From Enoplosus armatus (taxonomy: Eukaryota; Chordata; Actinopteri; Centrarchiformes; Enoplosidae): DNA of 64,000 nucleotides. Both the position numbers and the translations under genes were made by a program. Numbering within the stretch: the stretch's first letter is position 1; each line of letters begins with the position of its first letter. Location: NCBI RefSeq assembly GCF_043641665.1, contig NC_092183.1, positions 15,524,501-15,588,500 of the forward strand. Reading direction: 5' to 3'. Shown in pieces: positions 1 to 9,196 of this stretch. The notes beneath the pieces were generated by a model, which was not told where the DNA came from, made no database searches, and worked only from the letters and a program-made list of their open reading frames with translations.

Positions 1-799
1 TATCTTGAAGGTTTGGTCTGTAAAAGAGGTACAGTTTTGTCAAGCAAAGATTCAAAGTAAATTTTGTGGTGAAATGTGTTTCATGTTTTCTAAATTTGTG
101 TTTTTGCTCAGTTTTTGGCTGATATTGTAGATGATAAATAAAGATCTGCATTAAATCTTAATAGATATAGTAAGAGGAGGTTATGTAAATCACATATGGA
201 GTATTGTATATGCCATTATGTAGGTGTGTGTGAGTTTCATTCTTTATTGACATGCACAGACAATAGTTTGAAACTGCGTTTTGTAAGACACAAAAACTTC
301 ATTCAGTTGCTGTGTTTTCCTTTCAATAATTTTGGAGATACTCAAGCCATATTGAGCGAGGGAGAGGTATTGGTTTTATTTTGTAGTAATTCTTTTTTTT
401 GGGATATGTGATGGTTAAACATGAGCCTGGTGAAATTAAGCCAGAGGGAGTTGCACTACTCCACAGAGATGGCCTCTGTGGGGCTGCACTCCAGCAGAAG
501 TTTCTCACAGCCGGGTAAAACTGTTGCTCGCCATCCTTCAGGGGGGCCCTCTGACAAGTTGGCAACATGAAAGGACTAGTGTTGAGGTAGAGCAAGAGTA
601 TGCATGAATGAAACAGTCAGCCAGTCCCCAGCCCTGCTTTTCCATCTTTGACTCCCCTAATGCACATTTTAATCACAGTGCATAACAGTTGCTTTGTGTC
701 ATAAAAATCTGTATTGAACAATGTTTTGCAGAATCTCTGGAGGCTCACCGGATCAAAAAATGCCCTTTTCTTGTATGCGTATAAAGCTTAACAAAAGGA
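1..799. other. intergenic sequence, no gene seen
   Basis: AT-rich sequence past the likely end of the lipocalin transcript. Short open frames occur on both strands, but none has splice signals, codon bias or a recognisable family. A second AATAAA on the minus strand (plus-strand TTTATT near 245) could be a distal polyadenylation signal. Nothing else is supported. Confidence 0.5.
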
Positions 800-1077
800 A
801 TTTAAGTGGTATCCATCATGATTTATTAGTCTGACAGTCAACGTGAAATCAGCTCTCTTTAATACAGCCATCTACTGAAAACATCAAGTCTGGCAACTGG
901 TAAGTACATCTTTCCTCATCCTGCAGGAAGAACAAAAGGTGTTTTCATCACCTCTATCAGGACATCTGTGATACACACAAGCAAACTTGAAAACAAATTT
1001 GACTCATGGAGTAACTTCAGATCTCATGATAGATTCGAGGTGACAAGAGTCGCTTAAACATGCGTTTTCTTTACTCT
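800..1077 (-). other. probable 3' UTR and poly(A) signal of the lipocalin gene
   Basis: Reading the minus strand past the stop codon at 1078-1080, the first canonical AATAAA lies at 822-827, with an ATTAAA variant at 858-863. Cleavage about 15-25 nt beyond would end the message near 800. This is inferred from signal position only. Confidence 0.5.
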
Positions 1078-1130
1078 CTATTCTTCCTCCTTTGCATCTG
1101 TGGCAGCCGCCTTCTCATCAGGGCACAGGT
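1078..1130 (-). CDS. lipocalin exon 6 (C-terminus and stop)
   Basis: Acceptor TTTCAG; the frame enters in phase 1 and reads DLCPDEKAAATDAKEEE then TAG at 1078-1080. It carries the last cysteine and an acidic tail. Confidence 0.85.
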
Positions 1131-2678
1131 CTGAAACAGAGGCAGGAAATCAAGTTACACATACTAGATACTGTTGTGTGTGTAGTGGTGAAGACAGAGA
1201 CAGAAAGCAGCATCTTACCTGTGGATTCTCCAAAGTGGAATTCTGGTGGGAAGTTGAGACACGCAGCCTGTTTCTTGAAAACGTCCAGATGAGCGGCATC
1301 CAAATTCCCAGTCTTTGCTGTAGAGCAGGGAGGCAGGGAAAAGTTAATGTTATCTCCATTAACTATTATCTATGAAATAAATAGGTCACTTCTGAGTTTC
1401 TTCTGAGTTTTACACATGGGTGTACAGAAAAGTGGTTGCAGACGGTTACAGACACAAACTGTGAACTCACTGAAGAGGTAGAGGTTTCTGCTTTTTCTGG
1501 TTTGCCCGTTGCTCTCCGACACTGCGGTGTCTGTCCAGAGGATGCAGTCAGGGCAGCTCACCAGGTGCCTCCCAACATGCTCATGACTGGAGGAGTTAAA
1601 GTAAACTATAAGATAGAAACAGAAGATTAACATATGTTACATACTTTCCAGTAATTATGGATGAAAGCACATATTATTAAAGCACATATAATTTACTTAC
1701 ATGTCACCTTAGTGGAGTTTCCTGAGAAGCTGGAATTAACGCCTCCATGATGACATTTTCCATCCCTTGTAGAGAGAGGTAAACATAATAAGAACACAAA
1801 AACTGGAGTAAGTCAGTTACATTATTATGCACTGGTTGCCTTAAAGGTATTAATGATAATTTTCAAAAGATCAACAGTTACACTTTGTCTCCCCAGCGAA
1901 GGGTCATATCGTCACTGTCTGCTATGGATGAAAGTTCAATCCAGGAGCTGTTGACCATTTTAAGTTCCTTCAGTAGCTCTTTGTTGTCCGATGTTCCCGC
2001 ATGGAATATCCATTTTCCAGAAACCTAGACACACGTGGAAAATTAAAACTAATTTTGGAGCACAAATCTAACAATCCTTTCAGTTTTGCAGAGTGCCTGT
2101 GAGATCTAATAAGGGCAATGTATGGTACATTTAAAAAATATGCAGATTGTATTGTAAGTCAGTAGGGAAATTCACTTTCTTGTCATAGGAAATCAGTCAC
2201 AGTGAACATTTAGTCACCTGAATTTTCCCTTGTTGGTGTGTTCATGTGCTCGTGGGAAACTCCAACATTTTAGATGTCAAAATTGGCTGCTAAACAGTGA
2301 CCTCTTCAATACAGCTACACTTCTGAATTCACCTATCTTTCTTATTGCATCATGTTTAGCTATTGTTTTTTCTTCAGCTGCATGTGGATGCTTGTGGTTC
2401 TCAAATCTCAGATGTTGGGGCCTCATGAAAACATCACCAAGAAAAGAAACAGTTTTTGCTTTCAGCTATATTACTAAACAATAATGATGTTAGTTATTGG
2501 TTAAATAATGCAGAACCAAAAGTGTGGCATCGATTCTGCTTTATCCTGAATGTAATTGCTGAGGATGACATACCCGGTTGCGATCCGCAAGAGGTGTAAG
2601 CAGCTCTTCACAGTCTGGATCAGATGCAGCCGTCAGAGAGGAGAGAGCCAGCAACGCTAAACAAAACTGAACAGACAT
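1078..2678 (-). CDS. orosomucoid-like lipocalin (teleost alpha-1-acid glycoprotein / saxitoxin-tetrodotoxin-binding-protein type), six exons
   Basis: This is a secreted lipocalin that would carry small hydrophobic or basic ligands in plasma. I joined six exons by GT-AG splicing: 2678-2574, 2024-1882, 1765-1701, 1605-1471, 1317-1219 and 1130-1078. They give 600 nt, or 199 residues plus TAG, and every phase matches (0, 2, 1, 1, 1). Seen in the protein: a hydrophobic signal peptide of about 18 residues ending near LTAAS; the lipocalin G-x-W motif (SGKWIFHAG) at about residues 37-45; cysteines in DPDCEEL, GKCHHG, CPDC, AACLNF and DLCPD, which suit the family disulfides; and four N-x-S/T sequons (NSSW, NSSF, NSTK, NSSS). 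The tail is acidic (AKEEE). Rich glycosylation and 199 residues fit the orosomucoid family. The toxin-binding subfamily is known from pufferfish, but general fish orosomucoids look similar, so ligand specificity is not claimed. The next gene on the same strand is ssbp2. Confidence 0.85.
1219..1317 (-). CDS. lipocalin exon 5 (C-terminal helix)
   Basis: 99 nt between a CTACAG acceptor and a GTAAGA donor. It encodes TKTGNLDAAHLDVFKKQAA, the C-terminal helix of the lipocalin fold, then the CLNFPPEFHFGEST segment. Confidence 0.85.
1471..1605 (-). CDS. lipocalin exon 4 (CPDC motif)
   Basis: 135 nt from a TATAG acceptor to a GTGAGT donor. The frame reads YFNSSSHEHVGRHL then VSCPDCILWTDT, the region with the CPDC pair and another sequon that marks fish orosomucoid-like proteins. 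A closer AG would break the frame; the TATAG acceptor restores phase 1 exactly. Confidence 0.83.
1701..1765 (-). CDS. lipocalin exon 3 (two sequons)
   Basis: 65 nt between a TACAAG acceptor and a GTAAGT donor, ending in phase 1. It encodes DGKCHHGGVNSSFSGNSTKVT, which contains a cysteine and two N-glycosylation sequons. Confidence 0.83.
1882..2024 (-). CDS. lipocalin exon 2 (G-x-W motif, strands A-B)
   Basis: Acceptor CTAG, donor GTAACT; 143 nt ending in phase 2. It encodes the SGKW lipocalin signature, the HAGTSDNKELLKEL helix/strand region and an NSS sequon, and ends in MTLRWGDKV across the splice. The CTAG acceptor has a weak pyrimidine tract, but the phase and protein continuity support it. 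Confidence 0.85.
2574..2678 (-). CDS. lipocalin exon 1 (signal peptide, mature N-terminus)
   Basis: The start is the ATG at 2676-2678, followed by a hydrophobic stretch (FCLALLALSSL) typical of a signal peptide. The exon then enters the mature N-terminus (DPDCEELLTPLADRNR), with the first family cysteine. It has 35 codons and ends in phase 0 at a GTATGT donor. Confidence 0.85.
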
Positions 2679-2689
2679 GGTTAGAAGTC

Positions 2690-2789
2690 AGATGACAGTC
2701 ACCTGGATACCACAGCAAGAACCTTACAACTGTGCCCCTGCAAGAAGGTAACAGTGAGGACTAGCAGAGGGGAGATTACATATATATGG

Positions 2790-2790
<1 letters not shown>
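2690..2790 (-). promoter_or_regulatory. probable core promoter of the lipocalin gene with TATA box
   Basis: On the minus strand a TATATA element at about 2777-2785 lies roughly 100 nt upstream of the ATG at 2678, a usual place for a TATA box with a short 5' UTR. The strongly inducible orosomucoid family commonly uses TATA promoters. It is immediately preceded by a long GA/CT tract at 2795-2872. Confidence 0.45.

Positions 2791-2794
<4 letters not shown>

Positions 2795-2872
<78 letters not shown>
2795..2872. repeat. (GA)n microsatellite
   Basis: About 39 uninterrupted AG units. On the lipocalin coding strand this is a CT tract just upstream of the TATA-like element. Confidence 0.97.
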
Positions 2873-2876
<4 letters not shown>

Positions 2877-3679
2877 GTGGAGTAAATGTATGTATGTTTG
2901 TGTATTTGTAAAATAGTGGGATTGTGTAACAAGTAGTTCAAACGCATCTCTGCAGAGACCAAAGGGTATATGCACAGAGGAATTGTGGCACTGCTGCAAG
3001 AGATTGTATTATTGTATTTGCAGATTACTCCTCTATTTGGTTTTCTGGTGCAGAAGATAGGAATAACGTTTATTGCAAGTGTTTGTGTGTAAGAAAGACA
3101 GTTTTTTGATGCTATATCATAGTGTAATACAAGAGAAATACTGTGGTATTCTTCGTGGTTCTGCCAAAGGTTCCCTCCTACTGTTTTCTGTTGTGCAGGA
3201 TGAATTATTCCTTCTGTGGGTGTTCGTTGTCTCACTCTTTCTGTGTTTGTGGGTGTTGTGTGAGGACAGAGAGAGAGCGAGTGACTGAGAGACATAAATG
3301 GGGTTGCACATGGAGTAAATAAGCATGTAAGAATTGCAGTGCTGACAATATTTCACATCAAAACATTCTGAAACTCATTTGTTCTTTTGAAGAATCTCCT
3401 GCTGGGTATAATAATGTGGCAACTACATTATAACTTCAGAACAGTGGGCTCTTATTTCACTACGAGTGCACCTCTAAAGCTGGCAAAAGTTGAATCTTCC
3501 ACCGTCTTATTCCGGATTCCAGCCATAGTGTAAATCAAATTGTTAAAAAGGCTGTTGCCACACTGATTCCCCCAGCTACTGTGATTTGTACTCCATCAAT
3601 GAAAATGAGCCTGTAAAAAATGGTGGTGTAACACGTGCTGGGCTCCAGGAGGGTGTTGTCTTCCTGAATATGATGGTTC
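2873..3679. other. intergenic sequence between GA repeat and LINE tail
   Basis: No gene supported. Long apparent frames on the minus strand come from the GA repeat. Short GT-rich and AG-rich patches are present. Confidence 0.5.
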
Positions 3680-4305
3680 ATATTGCTGGTTCACTTCTAC
3701 ACTGCCATCATACAGTCCATCCTCACCTCCTCCATCACCGTCTGGTACGCTGCTGCCTCCACCAAGGACAGGTGCAGACTGCAGTGTATCATCCGCTCTG
3801 CAGAGAGGGTGATCGGCTGCAACCTCCCATCTCTTCAGGACCTGTACTCCTCCAGGACCCTGAGGAGAGCAGGGAAGATCGCTGCCGACCCCTCCCACCC
3901 CGGACACCATCTATTCGACCCCCTCCCCTCTGGCAGGAGGCTGCGGTCCATCAGGACCAAAACCTCCCGCCACAAAAACAGTTTCTTCCCCTCTGCAGTC
4001 AACCTGACGAACTTACATTGACCCCCCCCGAACACAAACACTACTTATGCGTTATCACTCCTGTCCCCCCTGCTTTACATTAACGCACCCACCCCCTACT
4101 GGACACTTTACCTGGACACTTTACTTTATTCTGGTAACTGCACTGTTGTTATTTATCTTATCTTATTTTTATTTTTATTCTTATTTTAGCTTTTATATTC
4201 TCCTTATTTGTTATCAAAACAATAGCACCTTCAGACCACAGCAAATTCCTTGTAATGTATGTTACTTGGCAATAAACAGTTTCTGATTCTGATTCTGATT
4301 CTGGA
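3680..4305 (+). mobile_element. 5'-truncated L2/Maui-type LINE: reverse-transcriptase ORF C-terminus and 3' tail
   Basis: From about 3683 to 4021 the plus strand keeps one open frame. It matches the end of L2-clade LINE ORF2 in fish: HFYTAIIQSILTSSITVWY, then SAERVIGCNLPSLQDLY, DPSHPGHHLFDPLPSGRR and NSFFPSAVNLTN, ending in TGA. After the stop comes a T-rich 3' UTR, GGCAATAAACAG, and a short TTCTGA repeat near 4279-4303, the usual 3' end of these elements. Only the C-terminal ~110 codons remain, which fits 5' truncation during insertion. The intact frame of the remaining part suggests a fairly young insertion. Confidence 0.85.
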
Positions 4306-4324
4306 ATAGACCATGTATTGTACT

Positions 4325-4722
4325 TAAAGGAATAGTTCAACATATTGGTAAATACGCTTATTCACTTTCTGGTGGACAGTTAGATGGGAAGATTGACTCC
4401 CATTTCTGTACACTAAATACAAGTGCTAGCAGCCAGTTAGCTTAGCATAAAGATTGGAAACCAGGAACAGCTTGGCTCTGTCCAAAGGTAACAAAATGTA
4501 CAAATGTACATGTTGTAGGCCTATCTCGTTTGTTTATTCTGTACAAAAATATACACAAAAAGGTGTAAAAACAACAGATTCATGGGGGTTATGTGCCAGC
4601 TATAAGCTAAGCTAACTGGCTTTATATTTAATGGAAAGACATGAGAGTGGTATCAATCTTCTCATCTAACTCTCAGCCAGAAAGCGAATCAGCTAATTTC
4701 TCAAAATGTCAAACTGTCACTT
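4325..4722 (+). mobile_element. MITE-like repeat, family A, copy 1
   Basis: Begins AAAGGAATAGTTCAACAT and ends near a diverged complement (AAAATGTCAAACTGTCACTTT). Inside are the hallmark blocks TTAGCTTAGCATAAAG, GGCTCTGTCCAAAGGTAACA and, at the far end, GTATCAATCTTCTCATCTAA, the inverted form of the left TTAGATGGGAAGATTGA. It is a non-autonomous element with long terminal inverted repeats. Related copies occur at about 7608-8191 and 15553-16000. Confidence 0.75.
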
Positions 4723-4829
4723 TGATGCCCCTCCTGTTTTCAGTTATTTTTGAAAAAAAAAAAATGTATCCAGGTAGACTTGCTGAGAGCCAGGCACTCT
4801 TTTGCAGGAACGCCTTGTTCATGATCATG

Positions 4830-5030
4830 CAGTTCACACTCGGAAGCTGTCCACCAGCATCCTTGCTCAGGGGCAATGGCTAAAGGGCACCTCACTGGTG
4901 ATAATGACGCAGGGTAAACCTGGATAGATCACATTCACTTTACCTACCCATATTTACCCCACCATACCCGGAACTATCCCGGTGACCTGCTGGTCACAAG
5001 ATGAGACCACTGCACCCAAAGTTCTGTCAA
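4830..5030. repeat. SINE-like dispersed repeat fragment
   Basis: Contains CTTGCTCAGGGGCAATGGC, AAAGGGCACCTC and a tRNA-like GGTGACCTGCTGGTCACAAG, a layout common to degenerate teleost repeats near protein genes. Recognised by pattern only. Confidence 0.4.
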
Positions 5031-5329
5031 AAAGTGGGTGGCGGCCATGACAGTGGCAGTAATCCTGTAATAAAGCTTAGTTGTATAAACTGACTGTGAT
5101 CATCATGCCAAAGACAGTCTTTGTTCTTAAATGTTGACACACTGGGAGACACTGCTGTGCTGTACAATACAGGGAGCAGATTGAACCACAGCACACAATT
5201 TAGAGAGACATAACCCATGATAACATTTGATTGTCACACACACTCAAATACACCCTGAAGTGACTGAGCTCATGTCCATACACACACTGTCCTAACAAAT
5301 GAAAACAGCTGACACTTTGACTAAGGGAA

Positions 5330-7463
5330 GAGAAGCTTTATACTAGCATATTCAAAACCCATGAAATACTTCTCTGTGTATTTACAAAAACATAATACAA
5401 GAATAAAAAAGAGAAAAATGAACACATCACAAATGGAGTCCCACATACTGCCACAAAACAGAAAACATGATCCAATTTACAAATGCATCTTCTTGTACTC
5501 CCACGTATGGCTTCAATCTAACACAAAAACAAAATAAAATATCTCTGCTCAGTTGTGATGGTGCATCATCAGTCCATCCCTCCCTTTTGCAACAATTCTC
5601 TCCAGATTTTTCTTTAAATAATAATAATATCAAATACACATACAAGACAGAGGAGCTACATTTGTGAGCTGTACACTTTGCAGTAAGGGAGGGGAGAGAA
5701 GAATGTTCACAGGCATATCGACCTTTTGTACATGATGACAATACATCTTGGGCAGTGAAAAAAGTTTCAAACATTGATTAAAAACAAGCTTATTTTAGCT
5801 TTCTGTACCAACCAACCTTTCAGATCACACTGAGATCACAGTTTATCCGGATGACAATAAAGTATGAGTGACCAAAGTGACTTTATAAGCCTGTGTCTTA
5901 CAGTTTAACATCCATACAGGATGGACTCTCATTTTAACATTTTATCTCCAGATAATGTGGCTCATTATCTGGGTAATGTGGCACCCATTTTGCAACTGTG
6001 CAAAGACTGATAAATCATTTGGATAAAGGTTTAAAGAACTATAAGTGAGAGTAGGCCTCAGCAAACAAATCCAACAAATCTATGAGGACATGTGCAAGGT
6101 CAGTGTCCCCTCTTGTTAGATAAATATTTTGCCCTCCCCATTTTAAACTTTGTCCTGTGTTTGTGAAACACAGGACAAGTTAAATTACAGTTAGCATAGT
6201 GACTGACCTGATATGGTTTAAAGCGAGACTATGCAGCTTTTGAAAGAAAGAAATAACATGTTCTTCCGCTTACAAATAGAAAGTTAAATTCATAAGCAAT
6301 AAAGCTCATTGCTCAGTTCAGTACACTTAGGGGTTTTGTCTCTACAGCCTGACTTGGTCTGGTATTACCAGTAGCTTTCGGTTGCAAAATGTTAGCTAAT
6401 GTTACAAACTTTAGCTATATATTACTCTGTTATGGAGCCAATTCACTGACTGTATGACCACTTTTGCTGTTTTACCATTTACCATTATTCTGTAATTGTC
6501 ACTTTAGTCTCGCTTTAAGCCTTGAAACAAAGCTCTTTTTTGTCAATAACCATTTAATGTGACTTCAAATTCAAAATGAAGACAGATATTCAGGTTGTAC
6601 TGAAACCTTTCTGCAAATCATAATTTAAGTCTGAAAAAAGAGCTGACTTTCATCTGTTTGCCTCATCAGGCCTTGCAAATGCGATAGAGGTGAGGCAGAG
6701 GGAAAAAATATCTGACATTTTCCATGTGTGGCTGAGTTTGGGGGTGAAAATTAAAAAACTTCTTAGACTCACAATATAAAACATAAAACACAATTTTAAT
6801 GGTCTTAAAGATTTAGACAACCACAAAAGTTGAAAATACTTCAGATTACTGGACTAAACTGGCACAAGCCTTAAATAAACCTCATGGTAATATGATTGTG
6901 ATGTCTCTCTAATTCTCTTCCAGTAAGTTGTCAAGAAAAGATGTTCCATGTGACAATCAGTGAGATTAAATTTCACCATCAATCAAAAAGTGTCTATATC
7001 TCTTTAGATCCTTGAAAATTTTAACTTTAGGATAAATAGGACACTAGCCTTTTGTTTTTGGGCATGAACTCCGTGATATGATGCAAAAGGCCGAGACATC
7101 TGTCTGTGACTGGAGTGTGTGCACACACTGTATGCAAATATACAAAGAGTTCTCCTCCGGGTTGTTTCAATTTGGTTCCTTTGTACAGTCTCATAGTTGC
7201 AGAGGAAGAACTGATGAATGTAGCAGAGTCACCACTTAGAACAGGAGAAGAAACAGGAGAGAAGAGACGTGGACAGAAACAATGGGGTGGGGTGGGGGCG
7301 GAGGGGGGTAGTAGAAGGACGGAGCCTCGGGCAACTGTCCTGACTAGGCAGGTGGTGGTGGAGGAATAGTCACTGGCCTAGATGACATCACATCCTGTCT
7401 CTCTGCTTTTCACTGATCCACACCAGCTTACTGAGCGACTGACCAAACCTGCTTCCAGAGCCT
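5330..7463 (-). other. ssbp2: probable ssbp2 3' UTR / downstream region
   Basis: Sequence after the ssbp2 stop at 7464-7466. No canonical AATAAA was found on the minus strand here. Candidate variants are ATTAAA near 6794 and 6555 and TATAAA near 5882 and 5337, so the true 3' end is uncertain and may lie anywhere from about 6770 to 5320. A TTAA-flanked MITE sits at 6222-6514 and would be part of the message if a distal site is used. Confidence 0.4.
6222..6514. mobile_element. piggyBac-like MITE with TTAA target-site duplications
   Basis: The element is flanked by TTAA at 6218-6221 and 6515-6518. Its ends are perfect 10-bp inverted repeats, AGCGAGACTA and TAGTCTCGCT. A TTAA duplication is the hallmark of piggyBac-superfamily transposition. 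The 293-bp interior is AT-rich with no ORF, so the copy is non-autonomous. Confidence 0.75.
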
Positions 7464-7493
7464 TCACACACTCATCGTCATGTTTGGAGAATA
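7464..7493 (-). CDS. ssbp2: ssbp2 exon 17 (C-terminus and stop)
   Basis: 30 nt; encodes YSPNMTMSV and TGA. The YSPxMTMSV ending is fixed in the SSBP family, confirming that the gene is complete. Confidence 0.95.
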   Translation of the reverse strand, partial: YSPNMTMSV

Positions 7494-9134
7494 CTGCAGA
7501 GATGAGATGAGGAAAAATAAGTATGTGTGAATGTGTGTGTATGAGAGAGAGAAAAGCATTTTTCACTGTTACACTGAATTAGAAATCCCTCCAAGATGCT
7601 ATGGATTGAAAAATGCTTTATTAATTTCTTCCCAGAGTTAGATGAGAAGATTGATACTGTCTGTACCCTAAATATGAAGCTACAGCTAGCAGCAGCTTAG
7701 CTTAGCTTAGCATAAAGACTGGAAACAGGGGGAAACAGCTAGCCTGGCTCTGTCAGAATGTAACAAAATCTGCCTACCAGCAACTCTAAAGCTCACCAAT
7801 TAACATGTTATATGTTATTTATTTAATCCTAAGTGACTTCCTGGAGTACTGTTGTCACAGTGAGGATGCTAGGCAATCAGTGGAAACAGCGGAAAGTCAC
7901 TGCACCCAGCCAAGAAATAGTCTGGCACATGAACCCCCATAAAGCTACAGCTTGTTGTTTATACACTGGTTTTTGTATGGATTGAACAAAGAGATATAAC
8001 ATGTTAATTAGAAAACTTAAGGCTAGCTGGTTCCCCTGGCTTCCAGTCTTTATGCTTAGCAAAGCTAATTTGCTGGTGGCTGTAGCTTCATATTTACTGT
8101 ACAGATTTGAAAGTGGTATCGATGTTCTCATCTAACTCTCTGCAAGGAAGCAAATACGTGCATTTGCCAAAATGTCAAACCCCTCCTTTAAAAGCAACAT
8201 TATGTGAACCCATTTTTAACTTAATTTTATGCTTAATCCAATAGTTATCGTATGGAGGTTTGAGCACCAAACACCTAAGATCCCTCTAATCATCCCACAC
8301 AGATGACAACTGACTTACACTTTCATTCTGAAACGGGTTAAGGAAGTTTCCTCCCATCTCTCCATCCTCCCTGGGGGTCCCGGGCTGGTTACTCATACTT
8401 AGGTTACCAGGAGAGTTCTGTAAAAAAGCAGCTTAATGGTAATCGTATGCTGCTAAAGCTTAAAAAATCCGACATGCAGTGCAATTTCAAACTGGATTTC
8501 CAAGAGTAGATTAATATCTTCTCTTACCTTGGGGAGACTGTCCATATCACCTGACCCTGAGAGAGGGAACACACGTATGAAAATGACACAATTATCAAAT
8601 CAATGCTCATTTTGCTTAATTTATTTGACAAATTAGGGAAAACATAACCAGAAATGTAGTGCCAATGCAGCACAAACTGTACAAGCTACTTGTTCCTGTA
8701 CCTAATGATCCATTCATGTGATGGGGCTCCATTCCAGCCATCCCCCCTAATGGACCGTCGCCACCTGCACCCATAGGGAACTGAGGAGAACATATACAGG
8801 AGACAATGATATACCTGAAACAAAAATGACCATTAACAAAACAACTAAAAGTAAAAACGATACAAATTTTTGACACCGAAGAGCTATTACACCCATGCAC
8901 AAACTCTATAAGCATCTGCACCACAGTACACTCAGACACAGTGATATAGAGAAAGAGAAATGTCTCACATTTGGTCGGCTTCCACCAGGAGGGACTGTGT
9001 TTATCATAGTGTACATGTTGTCGCCGGAGTTGGTTGAATCTGACAAAACAAATGGAGAAACAATGAGAGGAGAAAATAGCATAAACATATGTGTACACAC
9101 GCACGCGCACGCGCGCACACACGCACACACACAC

Positions 9135-9196
<62 letters not shown>

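Noticed and set aside
1..1077. acot12 or another SSBP2 neighbour from mammals
   Set aside because: The human neighbour was expected here, but the coding exons read as a lipocalin and no thioesterase segment was seen.
2699..3295. 198-codon minus-strand open frame over the GA repeat
   Set aside because: Most of it translates the CT/GA microsatellite as Ser-Leu repeats; the rest has no codon bias or family match.
3586..4083. 165-codon plus-strand frame overlapping the LINE
   Set aside because: It is a shifted frame of the LINE; the reverse-transcriptase-like sequence lies in the frame starting near 3683.
8616..9188. 190-codon minus-strand open frame
   Set aside because: It joins ssbp2 exons 13 and 14 through intron sequence and a Cys-Val repeat from the microsatellite. 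The true exons are annotated separately.
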